From Fischerella sp. PCC 9605 (lineage in GTDB: Bacteria > Cyanobacteriota > Cyanobacteriia > Cyanobacteriales > Nostocaceae): a stretch of 64,000 bases of DNA. The DNA lies in NCBI RefSeq assembly GCF_000517105.1, contig NZ_KI912148.1, positions 2,606,448 to 2,670,447 on the forward strand, written 5' to 3'. Below are positions 8,330 to 17,792 of the stretch, one piece after another (the stretch's first letter is position 1; the number at the start of each line of letters is the position of its first letter). The position numbers were made by a program, and so were the translations under genes. Below the pieces are notes generated by a model. That model made no database searches, was not told the origin of the DNA, and saw only the letters and a list, made by a program, of their open reading frames with translations.

Positions 8330-9358
8330 TCATCGCTGACACTGGATGCAAAAATGACTGGATCTTCCAGCTAACCTCGTCCGTTGAATAGCACTTCCGC
8401 AAACACGGCAGGCTTCTCCGGCACGGTTGTAAACCCATGCCACACCGCCATAATTACCATTAACACCCTTGACGTTGAGAAAATTACTAAAAGTTGTGCC
8501 ACCAACTTCGATACTGGCTTCTAGCACTTTAATTATTGCCGATCGCAACCTTTCTATTTGCTCTGGCTGTACATCTGCACACGGTGTTTCTGGCAGTATA
8601 CCACTGAGAAATAATGCTTCATCGGCATATATATTACCTAATCCCGCTACCACAGCTTGATCTAGCAGGGCAGTTTTAATGGGACGGCGGCTGTGTGGCA
8701 GTTTTTCTGCCAGATACTCAGTTGTAAATTCTGGTGAAAATGGATCTGCTGCCAGTTTTGCTAAACCAGTAATAATACTTTCTGGTGCTTGTTTTGGGGG
8801 AACCCACCACATTTGACCAAAGGTACGCTGGTCAACAAAGCGTAATTCCCAATCATCTTTAAAAAATAACCTTACCCGTGTGTGCTTGTGTAATGGTTCA
8901 TCTCGATGCAGCCATAGTAGTTGACCAGTCATTCGTAGGTGAACGCCCAGCCAGCCAGCTGAGGGAGTGGGGGAGTGGAGGAGTGGAGGAGTGGAGGAGT
9001 GGGAGAGTAATTTTGAATTGTTCATTTCCCCTCCTCTCCCTCTGTTCCCATCTCCCTCTCCTAATTTTTCCCCCTCTCCCACTCTCCCCCTCGCCCCTAA
9101 TTCCCACTCCCTGTCGGTCGTGGGGGCCCCGAGTTCCCCTTCCTCCCCAAGAGAAGGGGTAAGTTCAGCCAGAAGATATTTACCGCGACGATGCCAAGTG
9201 GCGATCGCACTTCCCTGGATGAAGGCAACAAAATCATCTACTGACAACGGGTAGGCGATCGTGCGATGCAATAACACGTCTCCACCCGTAATTTCTTGAT
9301 TGAGGGTCAATTGATTTAGACCCCGCCGGACTGTTTCAACTTCAGGCAGTTCAGGCAT
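8330..9358 (-). CDS. mutM: Formamidopyrimidine-DNA glycosylase (Fpg/MutM) with internal insertion
   Basis: Removes oxidised purines such as 8-oxoguanine and nicks the abasic site. The N-terminal catalytic proline and PELPEVETVRRGL are intact, as are the lysine of RRGKYLL (~60), the H2TH segment GLGNIYADEALF and the four-cysteine zinc finger at the C-terminus (CRVC...CIQC). At 342 residues it is about 60 longer than usual. The excess is a low-complexity segment at ~69-133, encoded by GGAGTGG/CTCCC-type repeat DNA and inserted just before GWLGVHLRMTGQLL. The insertion keeps frame, so the enzyme may still fold with a surface loop. Confidence 0.93.
   Translation of the reverse strand: MPELPEVETVRRGLNQLTLNQEITGGDVLLHRTIAYPLSVDDFVAFIQGSAIATWHRRGKYLLAELTPSLGEEGELGAPTTDREWELGARGRVGEGEKLGEGDGNRGRGGEMNNSKLLSHSSTPPLLHSPTPSAGWLGVHLRMTGQLLWLHRDEPLHKHTRVRLFFKDDWELRFVDQRTFGQMWWVPPKQAPESIITGLAKLAADPFSPEFTTEYLAEKLPHSRRPIKTALLDQAVVAGLGNIYADEALFLSGILPETPCADVQPEQIERLRSAIIKVLEASIEVGGTTFSNFLNVKGVNGNYGGVAWVYNRAGEACRVCGSAIQRTRLAGRSSHFCIQCQR
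8960..9154. repeat. Repeat DNA inserted in frame within mutM
   Basis: On the plus strand, tandem GAGTGGGGGAGTGGAGGAGTG units are followed by TCTCCCTCTCC-type units. The same kinds of units lie between genes elsewhere in the window (9890-9970, 18860-18960, 45390-45425). Here they are inside the mutM reading frame. Confidence 0.75.
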
Positions 9359-9521
9359 CTAAGCTAATTTTGACAAGTACTTATGATTTTTTAGCAGATT
9401 TGGCAGACATTAATATAGGGAGCAGTAAATAGTGAGTATTGAATCAAAGCCTTGATTCTTTACCCACTGCTTCCTACTCCCGAAAATCACCCCATCAAAC
9501 TTTTGTAGAGGTTTCTATCCC

Positions 9522-9740
9522 TTAGGCTTTTTTCGCTTTCGCTTTTGGTGCTTCAACCTCTACCAACTCATCTTGAGCGAAGTTATTGGTATTGACGCCA
9601 GCATAATTTACCTTCTCAAATCGGACAATTACTGGATATCTGCTGGTGCCGCCTTGCTCAATAGATGCTACAGTTCCTACATCCTGAAACCAGTAAGATT
9701 CTGGGCGGAGAATGCGTACTTTAGAACCACGTTGAACCAT
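9522..9740 (-). CDS. psaE: Photosystem I reaction centre subunit IV (PsaE)
   Basis: 72 residues with the SH3-like PsaE sequence: [20 protein letters not shown] at the N-terminus and [20 protein letters not shown] in the core. The alanine/lysine-rich tail [12 protein letters not shown] is common in filamentous species. PsaE is a stromal-side subunit that helps ferredoxin docking and cyclic electron flow. It is transcribed alone. A hairpin-forming sequence at 9441-9458 between its stop and mutM could end transcription. Confidence 0.97.
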   Translation of the reverse strand: MVQRGSKVRILRPESYWFQDVGTVASIEQGGTSRYPVIVRFEKVNYAGVNTNNFAQDELVEVEAPKAKAKKA

Positions 9741-9837
9741 GAGTTTTTTCCCTTTATGTTATCAATTGCCAATGTATGAGGCTAATTGATTTCACTGTAC
9801 AATCTGAGCGCCTCAGGCAGAAGCTTTGTTAAGTTAT

Positions 9838-9972
9838 TTGTCATTAGTCATTGGTCATTGGTCATTAGTCATTGGTTCTTTCCTCTATTCGCCTATTCCC
9901 CCACTCCCCTCATCTCCCCATCTCCCCATCTCCCCATCTCCCCATCTCTCCTTCCCCCACTCTCCCCCACTA
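9838..9972. repeat. Short tandem repeats (TCATTGG/TCATTAG and CCCCATCT types)
   Basis: TCATTAGTCATTGG heptamers (about 9842-9876) are followed by CCCCATCT octamer-like units (about 9905-9945) and CCCCCACTC units. The region upstream of psaE otherwise holds no gene. Confidence 0.8.
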
Positions 9973-10049
9973 ATAAGGTGTGAGACCCTCCTTGACAAAG
10001 CCTGAATCCTAGAATATCCTCTTGTCGCGAACAATAAATTATGGTGAAC

Positions 10050-10637
10050 CTATGCCTTGGTTAGAACAAATACACTACCCTCGTTACCCCTGCCTATCCG
10101 CAATTCGCTATCTAAATAGGTAATATCCAACCAGCCTTGTTGTTCGTTACTGTTAAGAGGAAAGTCAAGGGCAGTAAATTTTTGACCAGCTTCTATTCGT
10201 TGGATAAAACTGTCAGGAGAGTTATAGTCGATTAAACGTTGTAAACCAACAATCGAACGCTCAAATTTGACTTGGACACGGCGACCGGAGACTGGCTCAA
10301 ATTTGGCAGCTACACTAACTAAACTTTCGAGTAAGGGTAAACCATAAATCTCGGCTATGTTGTAGACGCTGTTAGTATTAACGCGAATACACTGATAGAT
10401 TTCACCGAGTTTGCTCAAAGGAAAGCGATCGAGATTCAAAAGAGCTTTGCTAGTGGTATACAGTAATCGCCAATTACCATCCAGCAAATCACCAGCTTCC
10501 ACCGGACGTGGTGTGGGGTTAAGGTCTTCCAAATTAGCGATCGCAACTAAAATAGCTTGTTTATCCTGCTCGCTTGCCAACAGACCGCGATTTTTTCCAG
10601 CAATTGCTTCTAAAAGAGTTGCTTTTCCCAACATCAC
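10050..10637 (-). CDS. PAP/fibrillin (plastid lipid-associated protein) family
   Basis: 195 residues spanning one PAP/fibrillin domain. Recognisable parts are the helical lead AIANLEDLNPTPRPVEAGDL, the strand LLDGNWRLLYTTSKALL and the C-terminal WLDITYLDSELRIGRGNEGS. Fibrillins are lipocalin-like proteins that associate with thylakoids and lipid bodies and bind quinones or other lipophilic molecules; cyanobacterial ones aid photoprotection. It is a monocistronic gene divergent from the DUF3134 gene. The start could be either of two adjacent ATGs. Confidence 0.88.
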   Translation of the reverse strand: MMLGKATLLEAIAGKNRGLLASEQDKQAILVAIANLEDLNPTPRPVEAGDLLDGNWRLLYTTSKALLNLDRFPLSKLGEIYQCIRVNTNSVYNIAEIYGLPLLESLVSVAAKFEPVSGRRVQVKFERSIVGLQRLIDYNSPDSFIQRIEAGQKFTALDFPLNSNEQQGWLDITYLDSELRIGRGNEGSVFVLTKA

Positions 10638-10873
10638 CTGTCACCTCAAACAGTATTAGTCTCAATAAACAATAAGAATAAAGTTGATGCCCTATGTATA
10701 GCGCCGTATTTATAACTAATTTGCTATCACTGTATGTTGCGTTGATAGTAAAACTCAAAAAAATTTGTCGGATTTCAGAAGTAACTAGTTGAATGATTAA
10801 CTAAAATCTTCCGTATCAAGTGGTAGACTCTTAATGTCAAGCTACAATAGCCCCTCTTGTCTCTTAGTCAGAT

Positions 10874-11116
10874 ATGCTGAATTCTCCATTACGTGAAGAA
10901 CCCCGCAACCAACGCGCAGCTGTAATACCATTAAAGCAAGAGTCCTCACTTTTGGACTGGTTACAGACTAGCGGTCGTCTCATAGCCCGTGATGCCCATG
11001 AAGCAGATTTCACTCAAGAAAACGAAGAGGAGATTTCTGAATTTTTGGGTGGCGATGATGGTATAGCCGATTATGACTTCGATGACGATGATGATATTGT
11101 TCCAGACGAAGAATAG
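10874..11116 (+). CDS. DUF3134-family acidic protein
   Basis: 80 residues. The N-terminal half (NQRAAVIPLKQESSLLDWLQ, then SGRLIARD) matches a small protein family widespread in cyanobacteria, which I recognise as DUF3134. The C-terminal half is very acidic (FDDDDDIVPDEE). No catalytic motif or membrane segment is seen and function is unknown. It lies 82 bp upstream of mraY on the same strand. Confidence 0.8.
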   Translation: MLNSPLREEPRNQRAAVIPLKQESSLLDWLQTSGRLIARDAHEADFTQENEEEISEFLGGDDGIADYDFDDDDDIVPDEE

Positions 11117-11198
11117 CCTGTAAAGGCTGGAGAGTTTCTATCTTAAAAAATCCCAACTGTTCATCCGTTGTACAAGTGTGGAGTGAGGGGAAATATCC

Positions 11199-12299
11199 GT
11201 GGACGCTAAATTATCTCCTGACCAGGGATTGAATATTTCTGGCATTGGTCTAGTCTCGTTATTAGGTGTAGGATTAAGTGTCGCAGCACTGGTTTTCGAT
11301 TCAATGGCGAATAGATCGCCTTGGCAATTGGCTTCGCTAAGCTTGCCGTTACTAATCAGTGCTGTAATTTCAGCAGCAGTGGGCTTCTTTGTAGTACCAA
11401 TGCTGCAAGCACTTAAAACTGGGCAAATTATCCGTGAAGATGGCCCCCAAGCCCACCTGAAAAAGGCTGGCACCCCAACAATGGGGGGCATATTTTTTAT
11501 CCCAGTGGCAGCGATCGCTGCCTGTGTATTGTCTAAGTTTACTACAGAAGTACTCGCTGTTTCTGCATTGACACTGAGCTACGGGTTAATTGGCTGGATC
11601 GATGACTGGCAAATTTTGCGCCGCAAGTCCAATAAAGGTATTTCTCCACGGATGAAACTTGCTCTCCAGATTGGTTTTGCGGCTCTTTTCTGTCTTTGGC
11701 TGATTTTTAATCAACCTTCTGAGATTACAAATTTAGCTTTACCCTTTGGTTTCTCTCTACCCTTGGGCTTGCTATTCTGGCCTTTAGCTGGCTTTGTACT
11801 AGTGGCAGAAAGTAATGCTACTAATTTAACAGATGGCATTGATGGTTTAGCCGCAGGAACAGTAGCGATCGCATTGCTAGCCCTAGGTGCGCTCATTGCT
11901 CCTACTTCGCCTGGATTGATGATTTTCTGTGCTGCTTTATGTGGTAGTTGCTTGGGCTTTTTAGCACACAACCGTAACCCAGCCCGTGTTTTCATGGGAG
12001 ATACTGGTTCCCTAGCCCTAGGAGGTGCTTTAGCAGCAGTAGGACTACTAACTAACAGCCTCTTAGCACTGTTCATTCTCAGTGGCATCTTCTTTGTAGA
12101 AACCCTTTCAGTAATGGCACAGGTTTCCTATTACAAAGTAACAAAAGGCCCTGATGGAAAAGGGAAGCGCCTGTTGAAAATGGCTCCTTTACACCATCAT
12201 CTAGAACTCTCTGGTTGGTCAGAACTACAAGTTGTTGCTGTGTTTTATGTAATTAGCGCCATACTGGGTGTGATATGTTTGGCGATTGGTAAATTCTGA
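11199..12299 (+). CDS. mraY: Phospho-N-acetylmuramoyl-pentapeptide-transferase
   Basis: Makes lipid I in peptidoglycan synthesis by transferring phospho-MurNAc-pentapeptide to undecaprenyl phosphate. 366 residues with about ten membrane helices. Hallmarks are KKAGTPTMGG, the aspartates of LIGWIDDWQ, NLTDGIDGLAAG, and HNRNPARVFMGDTGSLALGG with the conserved histidine loop MAPLHHHLELSGW near the C-terminus. The start is GTG 11199, preceded by GAGTGAGGGG. A terminator lies 30 bp downstream. Confidence 0.96.
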   Translation: MDAKLSPDQGLNISGIGLVSLLGVGLSVAALVFDSMANRSPWQLASLSLPLLISAVISAAVGFFVVPMLQALKTGQIIREDGPQAHLKKAGTPTMGGIFFIPVAAIAACVLSKFTTEVLAVSALTLSYGLIGWIDDWQILRRKSNKGISPRMKLALQIGFAALFCLWLIFNQPSEITNLALPFGFSLPLGLLFWPLAGFVLVAESNATNLTDGIDGLAAGTVAIALLALGALIAPTSPGLMIFCAALCGSCLGFLAHNRNPARVFMGDTGSLALGGALAAVGLLTNSLLALFILSGIFFVETLSVMAQVSYYKVTKGPDGKGKRLLKMAPLHHHLELSGWSELQVVAVFYVISAILGVICLAIGKF

Positions 12300-12329
12300 A
12301 TATTCTAACAATATTAATCAAAGTAATTT

Positions 12330-12359
12330 ACCTCCTCTGGTTGGGGAGGTTGTTTTTTT
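12330..12359 (+). terminator. Terminator of mraY
   Basis: Stem ACCTCC (12330-12335) with GGAGGT (12345-12350), followed by TGTTTTTTT. It is correctly placed 30 bp after the mraY stop. Confidence 0.85.
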
Positions 12360-12691
12360 GTAATTAAAACTGTAATTACACTATTACGCCTGATGTGAAT
12401 TAATACCAATTGAAAAAATGATTGCAACAGATGGATTTACATAACCCATACCCAGGAGGATTTCTCAATCACGCCACGTGCTTTATGCCGGGAGATCCGT
12501 CCACCGCAGTGGCTACAAAATCTAAAATCCAAAATCCAAAATGGTATAAAGCTACGATAAAATTTACGTTTTAGAAATTGACCGCAGATACACAATAAAT
12601 AAAAGTTTTTCCTCTGCCTTCCCCCCTCTTGTAGGAGGAAATGAGGGGGGTACACACAAATAGATTTTGCTTATGCATTTATGTCATTTGT
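12360..12691. other. Intergenic region between mraY and a serine hydrolase gene
   Basis: Contains an AAAATCCAAAATCCAAAA tandem stretch near 12525 and a CCTCTGCCTTCCCCCC repeat. A 72-codon frame on the minus strand here is built from this repeat DNA and is not accepted as a gene. Confidence 0.5.
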
Positions 12692-14026
12692 TTACAGTCT
12701 TGTATTGCGATAAATCATACGCTTATAAACAAGACGAGATATCTGAGGAAAAATTTCTCCGTCATTAGCGTATGCTGAGTTTTGAGCAAAAATAGTCAAA
12801 ATATAACTTTTATTATCTTCTGTGGAAACCATTGCTGCCTCTGTGCGAGAGCGAGAAGTCCAACCGGCTTTAGAATGAAAACTAACATTAGCTTTAGATA
12901 AGGACTGACCAAAAAAACCTCGTACAGGATTAAAGCTATATAAATTCGGATCTTGCCAAGCTTCAGGATTTAAATCCCTTTTGAGCCATTTGCACATTTT
13001 TTGACTAGCTTGTTCAGAAACAGCCTGTTTGAGATAACAAATTTCGTACATTAGTCTAGCTGCGTGTTTGGTTGTAATCTTGTTAGAGTTCCAAACTGTC
13101 TTACCTAACATTTGCAATTCACTACCCTTGGGTCTGGAAAGATTGAGGTAGTAAAGTGGAAATGTTTTTTGACTAATATTGATGTGTTTGTAGCCTGCTT
13201 GTTGGAAAAATCGATTAAGTTGTTGGCGTTTATTTTTCAATTTTTGAAACTTGGCACTCTTGAGTCTTGATTGAGAACGCGTACCTGTAATTTGGTCAAC
13301 AATATAGCTAGCAGCTTCATTATCAGATTCCTTAATCATCTTTGCTATATAAGGAGTAAAATCATCCTCATTGTTCCAAATACCGTTCTCTATTTGGGCA
13401 TATAAAACTGCCAACCAAAACATTTTAACTACGCTGGCAGGATATCTCGGTATATCTTGCTGGTATCCCGCAGTTTCACCAGTATTCGCATCTATCAAAG
13501 TAATTGATAAACCTTTTCGAGGCAGACCTTTTGCTGTTGCAAGTTTAACAATATCGTTAACAATTCTTTGCAATTCTTGACTCTGGCTGAAATCTGGAGA
13601 TGTAGTGAGATTATAGGCAACTTCTGAATATTCTTTTCCTAGTTGACGAGAAGGAATGGGTAGTGATTTAGCAATAGCCCAATCCGGACGTGGCGGTCGA
13701 ATAGCACGTAAATTTAATGGTTTTCGACTGGATGATTTTGCTGGGAACTGGGTAGAACTCTGCTGCTGAGTAGTAAATAAACTTAATGGTTTTTGGTTAG
13801 ATGTTGTGGCAGAAACCAATAGAAGAGATGGCTGAGGATCGGTGAGTAAGTTTGATGGCTGTTGAGTAGATAATTTTGTAGATTTTGCTATAACATACTT
13901 AGTCATTAAGGTAGCTGCCAATACAAAGGGAATCGTCATTCTCACCGTTGCAGTATTTAAGCTAGCAGCAAAACGTAATGCTGATAGTCGCTGAGATGAG
14001 GGCTTAGATTGGCGCGATTTCTGCAT
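12692..14026 (-). CDS. Class A beta-lactamase-like serine hydrolase
   Basis: 444 residues. The penicillin-binding/class A fold is shown by S198-V-V-K201 (SxxK), S234-D-N (SDN) and K386-A-G (KTG-like), in the right order and spacing. Residues 29-48 are a hydrophobic membrane anchor or uncleaved signal, and 50-150 form a Ser/Gln/Pro-rich linker, so the catalytic domain is probably periplasmic. Such proteins may be D,D-peptidase-like enzymes or beta-lactamases; a canonical ExxLN loop is not obvious, which argues against an efficient beta-lactamase. It is a single gene. Confidence 0.8.
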   Translation of the reverse strand: MQKSRQSKPSSQRLSALRFAASLNTATVRMTIPFVLAATLMTKYVIAKSTKLSTQQPSNLLTDPQPSLLLVSATTSNQKPLSLFTTQQQSSTQFPAKSSSRKPLNLRAIRPPRPDWAIAKSLPIPSRQLGKEYSEVAYNLTTSPDFSQSQELQRIVNDIVKLATAKGLPRKGLSITLIDANTGETAGYQQDIPRYPASVVKMFWLAVLYAQIENGIWNNEDDFTPYIAKMIKESDNEAASYIVDQITGTRSQSRLKSAKFQKLKNKRQQLNRFFQQAGYKHINISQKTFPLYYLNLSRPKGSELQMLGKTVWNSNKITTKHAARLMYEICYLKQAVSEQASQKMCKWLKRDLNPEAWQDPNLYSFNPVRGFFGQSLSKANVSFHSKAGWTSRSRTEAAMVSTEDNKSYILTIFAQNSAYANDGEIFPQISRLVYKRMIYRNTRL

Positions 14027-14523
14027 TTTTACTTTTGATTTGTAATAAATGTGGTTTGCAAATATAAAATTGCAATAATCAGAGTGCTTATTTTACCAAA
14101 AGGTCATAGTATAAAACAAATCTGCTCCTATTGTCGGTGGCAGTAAAGCTCTAGTCAATAAAATAACTTGATTAAACGTAATAATGCCTATCTAAATTAA
14201 CCTGTTATTTTATAAATCTTTAGAACTGACTTACAAAGTAGTCGGTCATACATTAACTTCACAACAATATAGATATAAAAGAAAATACTTTTATCTTATT
14301 TTTTAAATAGATACACGTTAGGCAGTGGTTTAACTTATTTAGAATTGTGTATATCTTTGGGAAGATTTTGAGTTAACTTAGCTGAGAAACACCTAAAAAA
14401 AGCATTTCTTATCTAAAAACAAAAGCTGGCGTAAAATTAAGCGTTGTAACTCCAATTCTTTAGGGATAACATTGGAAATAGTTCTGATTAAGCTTCTCAC
14501 ACCGCGCTTGGTGTCAGTTTTTT
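14027..14523. other. Intergenic region upstream of remA
   Basis: AT-rich, with no recognisable gene or repeat. It contains the promoters of the divergent serine hydrolase and remA genes. Confidence 0.5.
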
Positions 14524-14790
14524 ATGGACATTCAGTTAATCAACATCGGTTTTGGCAACATCGTGTCTGCCAACCGAGTAGTTGCCATTGTCAGTCCAGA
14601 GTCTGCCCCGATTAAGCGAATCATTACTGATGCACGGGATCGAGGTCAACTTATTGATGCAACCTACGGTCGCCGCACCAGGGCTGTAATTATTACTGAT
14701 TCCAGCCATGTTATTCTTTCAGCGATTCAACCGGAAACGGTAGCGAATCGCTTCGTGGTTTCCCGCGATCATCAGGTGGTGGATAATTGA
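14524..14790 (+). CDS. remA: RemA-family regulator (DUF370)
   Basis: 88 residues, the usual length. The family core is clear: [40 protein letters not shown] and [19 protein letters not shown]. RemA proteins form rings that bind DNA in a histone-like way and, in Bacillus, activate matrix genes. In cyanobacteria the gene commonly precedes gmk, as here (177 bp gap, same strand). Its targets in this organism are unknown. Confidence 0.9.
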   Translation: MDIQLINIGFGNIVSANRVVAIVSPESAPIKRIITDARDRGQLIDATYGRRTRAVIITDSSHVILSAIQPETVANRFVVSRDHQVVDN

Positions 14791-14967
14791 ATCAGGGGTG
14801 GGTTAAAATATCTACTCCCCTTTGTGCCGTGCCGACAGTAACATGTGAATTAGACAAGTTTTCTGTCACTCGTGCTACGAATTTCTCAGTCATATAGTCG
14901 CCCTACCAACTTACAAAGGCTAGTGACTAATGAATAATGTCTATTAATTGATTCACAGATTGAGCGG

Positions 14968-15567
14968 ATGATGCAAGTTTTATCCATCCAGAGTGGTGCT
15001 ACTACCAAAGATTGCTCTTCTCCTGGCAAGCTTGTTGTCTTGACCGGGCCTAGCGGTGTGGGCAAAGGCACTTTAATGCGATCGCTTCTTCAGCGTCATC
15101 CAGAGTTTTATTACTCCGTATCTGCAACCACTCGTCCTCCTCGTCCAGGAGAAGTCGATGGTAGAGATTATTACTTTATTAGCCGCAGCAAATTTGAACA
15201 ATTGGTGGCGGCTGGTGAATTCTTGGAGTGGGCAGAATTTGCTGGTAACTATTACGGTACTCCCCGTGAACCTGTTATCAACCAAATTTGCTCTGGCAAA
15301 ATGGTTGTGCTAGAAATTGAGCTAGAAGGAGCACGACAAATTCGTCATTCCTTTCCTAGCGCACTCAGCATTTTCATTCTGCCGCCTTCCTTCAGCGAAT
15401 TGGAAAAGCGGATACGGGGACGCGGACAAGATTCTGAAGAAGCGATCGCTCGTCGTTTGCGCCGCGCTCAAGAAGAAATTAACGCTGCTAATGAATTTGA
15501 TATTCAAATCGTTAATGACGATTTTGAAACTGCCCTCAATTCTATTGAAGCGGCTTTATTTGGATAG
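14968..15567 (+). CDS. gmk: Guanylate kinase
   Basis: Phosphorylates GMP to GDP with ATP. 199 residues. The P-loop GPSGVGKGT is at about residues 29-37, the GMP-binding segment [19 protein letters not shown] follows, and [10 protein letters not shown] and the lid [15 protein letters not shown] are intact. The N-terminal ~20 residues form an extension before the conserved LVVLTGPSG. Two ATG codons (14968 and 14971) are possible starts. It is paired with remA. Confidence 0.95.
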   Translation: MMQVLSIQSGATTKDCSSPGKLVVLTGPSGVGKGTLMRSLLQRHPEFYYSVSATTRPPRPGEVDGRDYYFISRSKFEQLVAAGEFLEWAEFAGNYYGTPREPVINQICSGKMVVLEIELEGARQIRHSFPSALSIFILPPSFSELEKRIRGRGQDSEEAIARRLRRAQEEINAANEFDIQIVNDDFETALNSIEAALFG

Positions 15568-15613
15568 TTAACCACCACTTTTAAACACCTCTAATTTCTT
15601 TGGCTAACAGCCA

Positions 15614-15663
15614 ACAAAGGACACAAAGTAAAAGCTTTACGCCTTTTACTCTGTGTCCTTTGT
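15614..15663. terminator. Strong bidirectional hairpin between gmk and psaL
   Basis: 21-base arms (15614-15634 and 15643-15663) pair with a single mismatch. It sits between the convergent ends of gmk and psaL, and could terminate either. Confidence 0.75.
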
Positions 15664-15740
15664 AATTTTGTTAGTAGTTGGTTGTTGTTTGTTGTTTGTT
15701 TCAAGTAACTATCAATTACCAACAAATAACAAACAACTAA

Positions 15741-16259
15741 TTAACCAAATAGACCTTGTATGAATCCTAAATTGGTAGTTAAAAAGTATGCTGTGACTGC
15801 ACCACCAATAGCGCCAATTAAGAAAGCACTACCAAAGTTACTCCAACCTTCTTTAGATTGGAAAGCATCGGGAGTGTTGGGTACGGTAACGCTAGCAACA
15901 GGTTGGGGGGGATTGCTATTGGCATACAAAGATAAGGCCGCACTCAATATCACAACCAAACCTATGGTTGACAATAACCCAGCTAAGTTGGCATTGACTG
16001 TGTTCCGCAGGGGACCCAATTTGGCGAAGGGGCCAAACAGCCAGTAACCATGAGCCATACCAATTTCTAGTCCTCTTCTAAAGGGAGTAATACCTTGACG
16101 GTAGGCAGGCAAGTTATTAATGAACCACTTAGTAAAAGGAGAAGAATTGATCGGAGTTTCTAGGTTGCCGACCTGCGGATCGCGTTTTGCAGGAAAAACA
16201 ACCTCCCGATTTCTAGGATCGCTAGGAAGATTTTTTGATGCATCTACTGCTTGCGCCAT
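15741..16259 (-). CDS. psaL: Photosystem I reaction centre subunit XI (PsaL)
   Basis: 172 residues. The N-terminus DPRNREVVFPAKRDPQVGNL and the following TPINSSPFTKWFINNLPAYR are typical of PsaL. Next come the chlorophyll-ligating region RGLEIGMAHGYWLFGPF and two membrane helices. PsaL is the central subunit that joins PSI monomers into trimers, or tetramers in many Nostocales. No psaI could be found beside it. It is transcribed toward gmk and separated by a hairpin. Confidence 0.97.
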   Translation of the reverse strand: MAQAVDASKNLPSDPRNREVVFPAKRDPQVGNLETPINSSPFTKWFINNLPAYRQGITPFRRGLEIGMAHGYWLFGPFAKLGPLRNTVNANLAGLLSTIGLVVILSAALSLYANSNPPQPVASVTVPNTPDAFQSKEGWSNFGSAFLIGAIGGAVTAYFLTTNLGFIQGLFG

Positions 16260-16444
16260 ATTTTATTTTCGCCTCTAAGACAGTATGGTGGCAATATTTT
16301 ATATTAATAATAATTGTAGTTGAGCAGGCTTTTTGAAAGGTATGTTTAAAAAAATTAATTTAGGGATTTTTATATGTTTTTATAAAGATGAAAAACTTAT
16401 GCTGTTTCCAGCATTTTAAACTTTAAATAAATAATTTTGATTAC

Positions 16445-16612
16445 TTGCTTATTTAGTTAGTAGTTAGTTGTTGATGGCTGGTTGTTGATTGTTGTTCGTT
16501 ACTTCAAACAACCCTGCGGGTTCGTCAGTTGCTCATGGGGGAACCCCCAAGACCGCACTGACTCACTACCAACTACCAACAAACAACAAATTCTAACCAC
16601 TAACTACTCTCT
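16445..16612. repeat. TTAGTAG/TTGTTGA repeats between psaL and psaJ
   Basis: TTAGTTAGTAGTTAGTTGTTGATGG-type units (16451-16500) are mirrored by CTACCAACTACCAACAAACAAC (16566-16590), forming a long imperfect inverted repeat around a CAAGACCGCACTGACTCA core. The rest of the 16260-16636 gap shows no gene. Confidence 0.65.
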
Positions 16613-16636
16613 CAATGATTAAAACCCGTTAGCTAT

Positions 16637-16774
16637 TTATGGTAACGGGTGGAAAAGTAGGTCAGGGAAAAAGCGGTTAAATTCAATCAAAATACCAGCT
16701 GTGATAAACAGCCAGATTGTAGTGATGACAGGTGCAGTGCTAAGAAACTTAAAGAAAGGGCTTTGATTATCCAT
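16637..16774 (-). CDS. psaJ: Photosystem I reaction centre subunit IX (PsaJ)
   Basis: A 45-residue single-helix protein: [20 protein letters not shown], then [20 protein letters not shown] and FHPLP. PsaJ lies at the PSI periphery beside PsaF and binds chlorophyll and carotenoid. The ATG is 37 bp after the psaF stop on the same strand, the conserved psaF-psaJ order. The start is preceded by GGAGATGAATTC. Confidence 0.95.
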   Translation of the reverse strand: MDNQSPFFKFLSTAPVITTIWLFITAGILIEFNRFFPDLLFHPLP

Positions 16775-16811
16775 GAATTCATCTCCAAAAAAGTGAATGA
16801 GTCAAACTCAA

Positions 16812-17309
16812 CTAGCGTGGCGAAATAGGAATTTCTTCATCCCTGGCTGTTAATTCACCAGAAAGCAACTCTTTGATTGCTGCTGCTGGCCAAGCAAAGC
16901 CGGATAGCATGATTGGCAGTGCTAAGGGTACTTCGATTTGGATTTCTTTCTGTTCTACATCGCCTCCCTGCTTTTTGATTGTTTGCAGATAGGCGCGACC
17001 TACCCAACCAATCCAACCGGCAATATACAAAAAGAGAATGCTGGGGATCAAAAAGTCACCAGCACGATCCAAACGACCATCAACAATTAGGTGAGGTAAA
17101 CCCTCTGAACCACACAGCGCCTGAGAATAACGCTCAAATCGTTTTTGCCCAGAATTGGGATCGGCGGTAGTATTGCGAGCAACTTGTGCCCGTTGCTGAA
17201 AGGCAGGGGATTCACTACAAGGCACAAGGTCTGCTCCTAGCGCTTTAGCGGGAGGAGCAAAATTAAACCAAAGACAAATCGCTAAAATCAAAGCAAACAA
17301 GCGTCGCAT
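16812..17309 (-). CDS. psaF: Photosystem I reaction centre subunit III (PsaF)
   Basis: 165 residues from ATG 17309, preceded by AAGGAAA. Starting further upstream (17387) would put residues before the signal peptide. Residues 1-23 ([20 protein letters not shown], then KA) are a thylakoid-lumen signal. The mature part has [12 protein letters not shown], two cysteines, and the membrane helix [20 protein letters not shown]. PsaF is the plastocyanin/cytochrome c6-side subunit of PSI. It heads the psaF-psaJ operon, divergent from tsaD. Confidence 0.97.
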   Translation of the reverse strand: MRRLFALILAICLWFNFAPPAKALGADLVPCSESPAFQQRAQVARNTTADPNSGQKRFERYSQALCGSEGLPHLIVDGRLDRAGDFLIPSILFLYIAGWIGWVGRAYLQTIKKQGGDVEQKEIQIEVPLALPIMLSGFAWPAAAIKELLSGELTARDEEIPISPR

Positions 17310-17792
17310 GGAATTGTTTCCTTTTATGACGAAACAAATATTTTTTTGTACAAAACGAAGCGGCTTGTACAATTGTGATTTGCACAACTATGAAGTCATT
17401 ATAGTTTCATAGAATAAAGGTAAATACTTAAGTTACCTTTATTTTATGTTTATGGGAACTATACCCAACGGCTGAACTACTACAGCCAAGATCGGAAGAG
17501 GATTTGCTCCATTTCCGACTACTTTATAGAAGCGTGTTCGCTTTTGATGACCAGTAAAAATGCGTAATTTTTTATCTGGTCTTTTGTAAGCTTGTGGAGG
17601 TGAAATCCACAATTAAACCAGGTTAAACAAGGCTTTTGGCAGGTATTAATCTGACATATTTGCCTATTTTTCCTGTTATTTTGAGGGATTTTTAGTCTAT
17701 GGCAATCATACTCTTGCCCGTGAACCGAGTAAAGTTGAAGTCAATAAAAGTTAAAGTTTCTCAAACTAGTCTTTATTTGGCATAACCCTACA
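17310..17792. other. Intergenic region between psaF and tsaD
   Basis: Holds the divergent control region of psaF-psaJ and tsaD. No gene or repeat array was recognised. Confidence 0.5.

Noticed and set aside
8878-9254. Plus-strand and second minus-strand ORFs over mutM
   Set aside because: Shadow frames of the repeat insert inside a clear mutM gene.
12437-12655. 72-codon minus-strand ORF
   Set aside because: Encoded largely by AAAATCC and CCTCCC-type repeats; no protein-like pattern.
16260-16636. Expected psaI beside psaL
   Set aside because: Searched by eye on both strands around psaL; no 30-45-codon single-helix frame of PsaI type was found.
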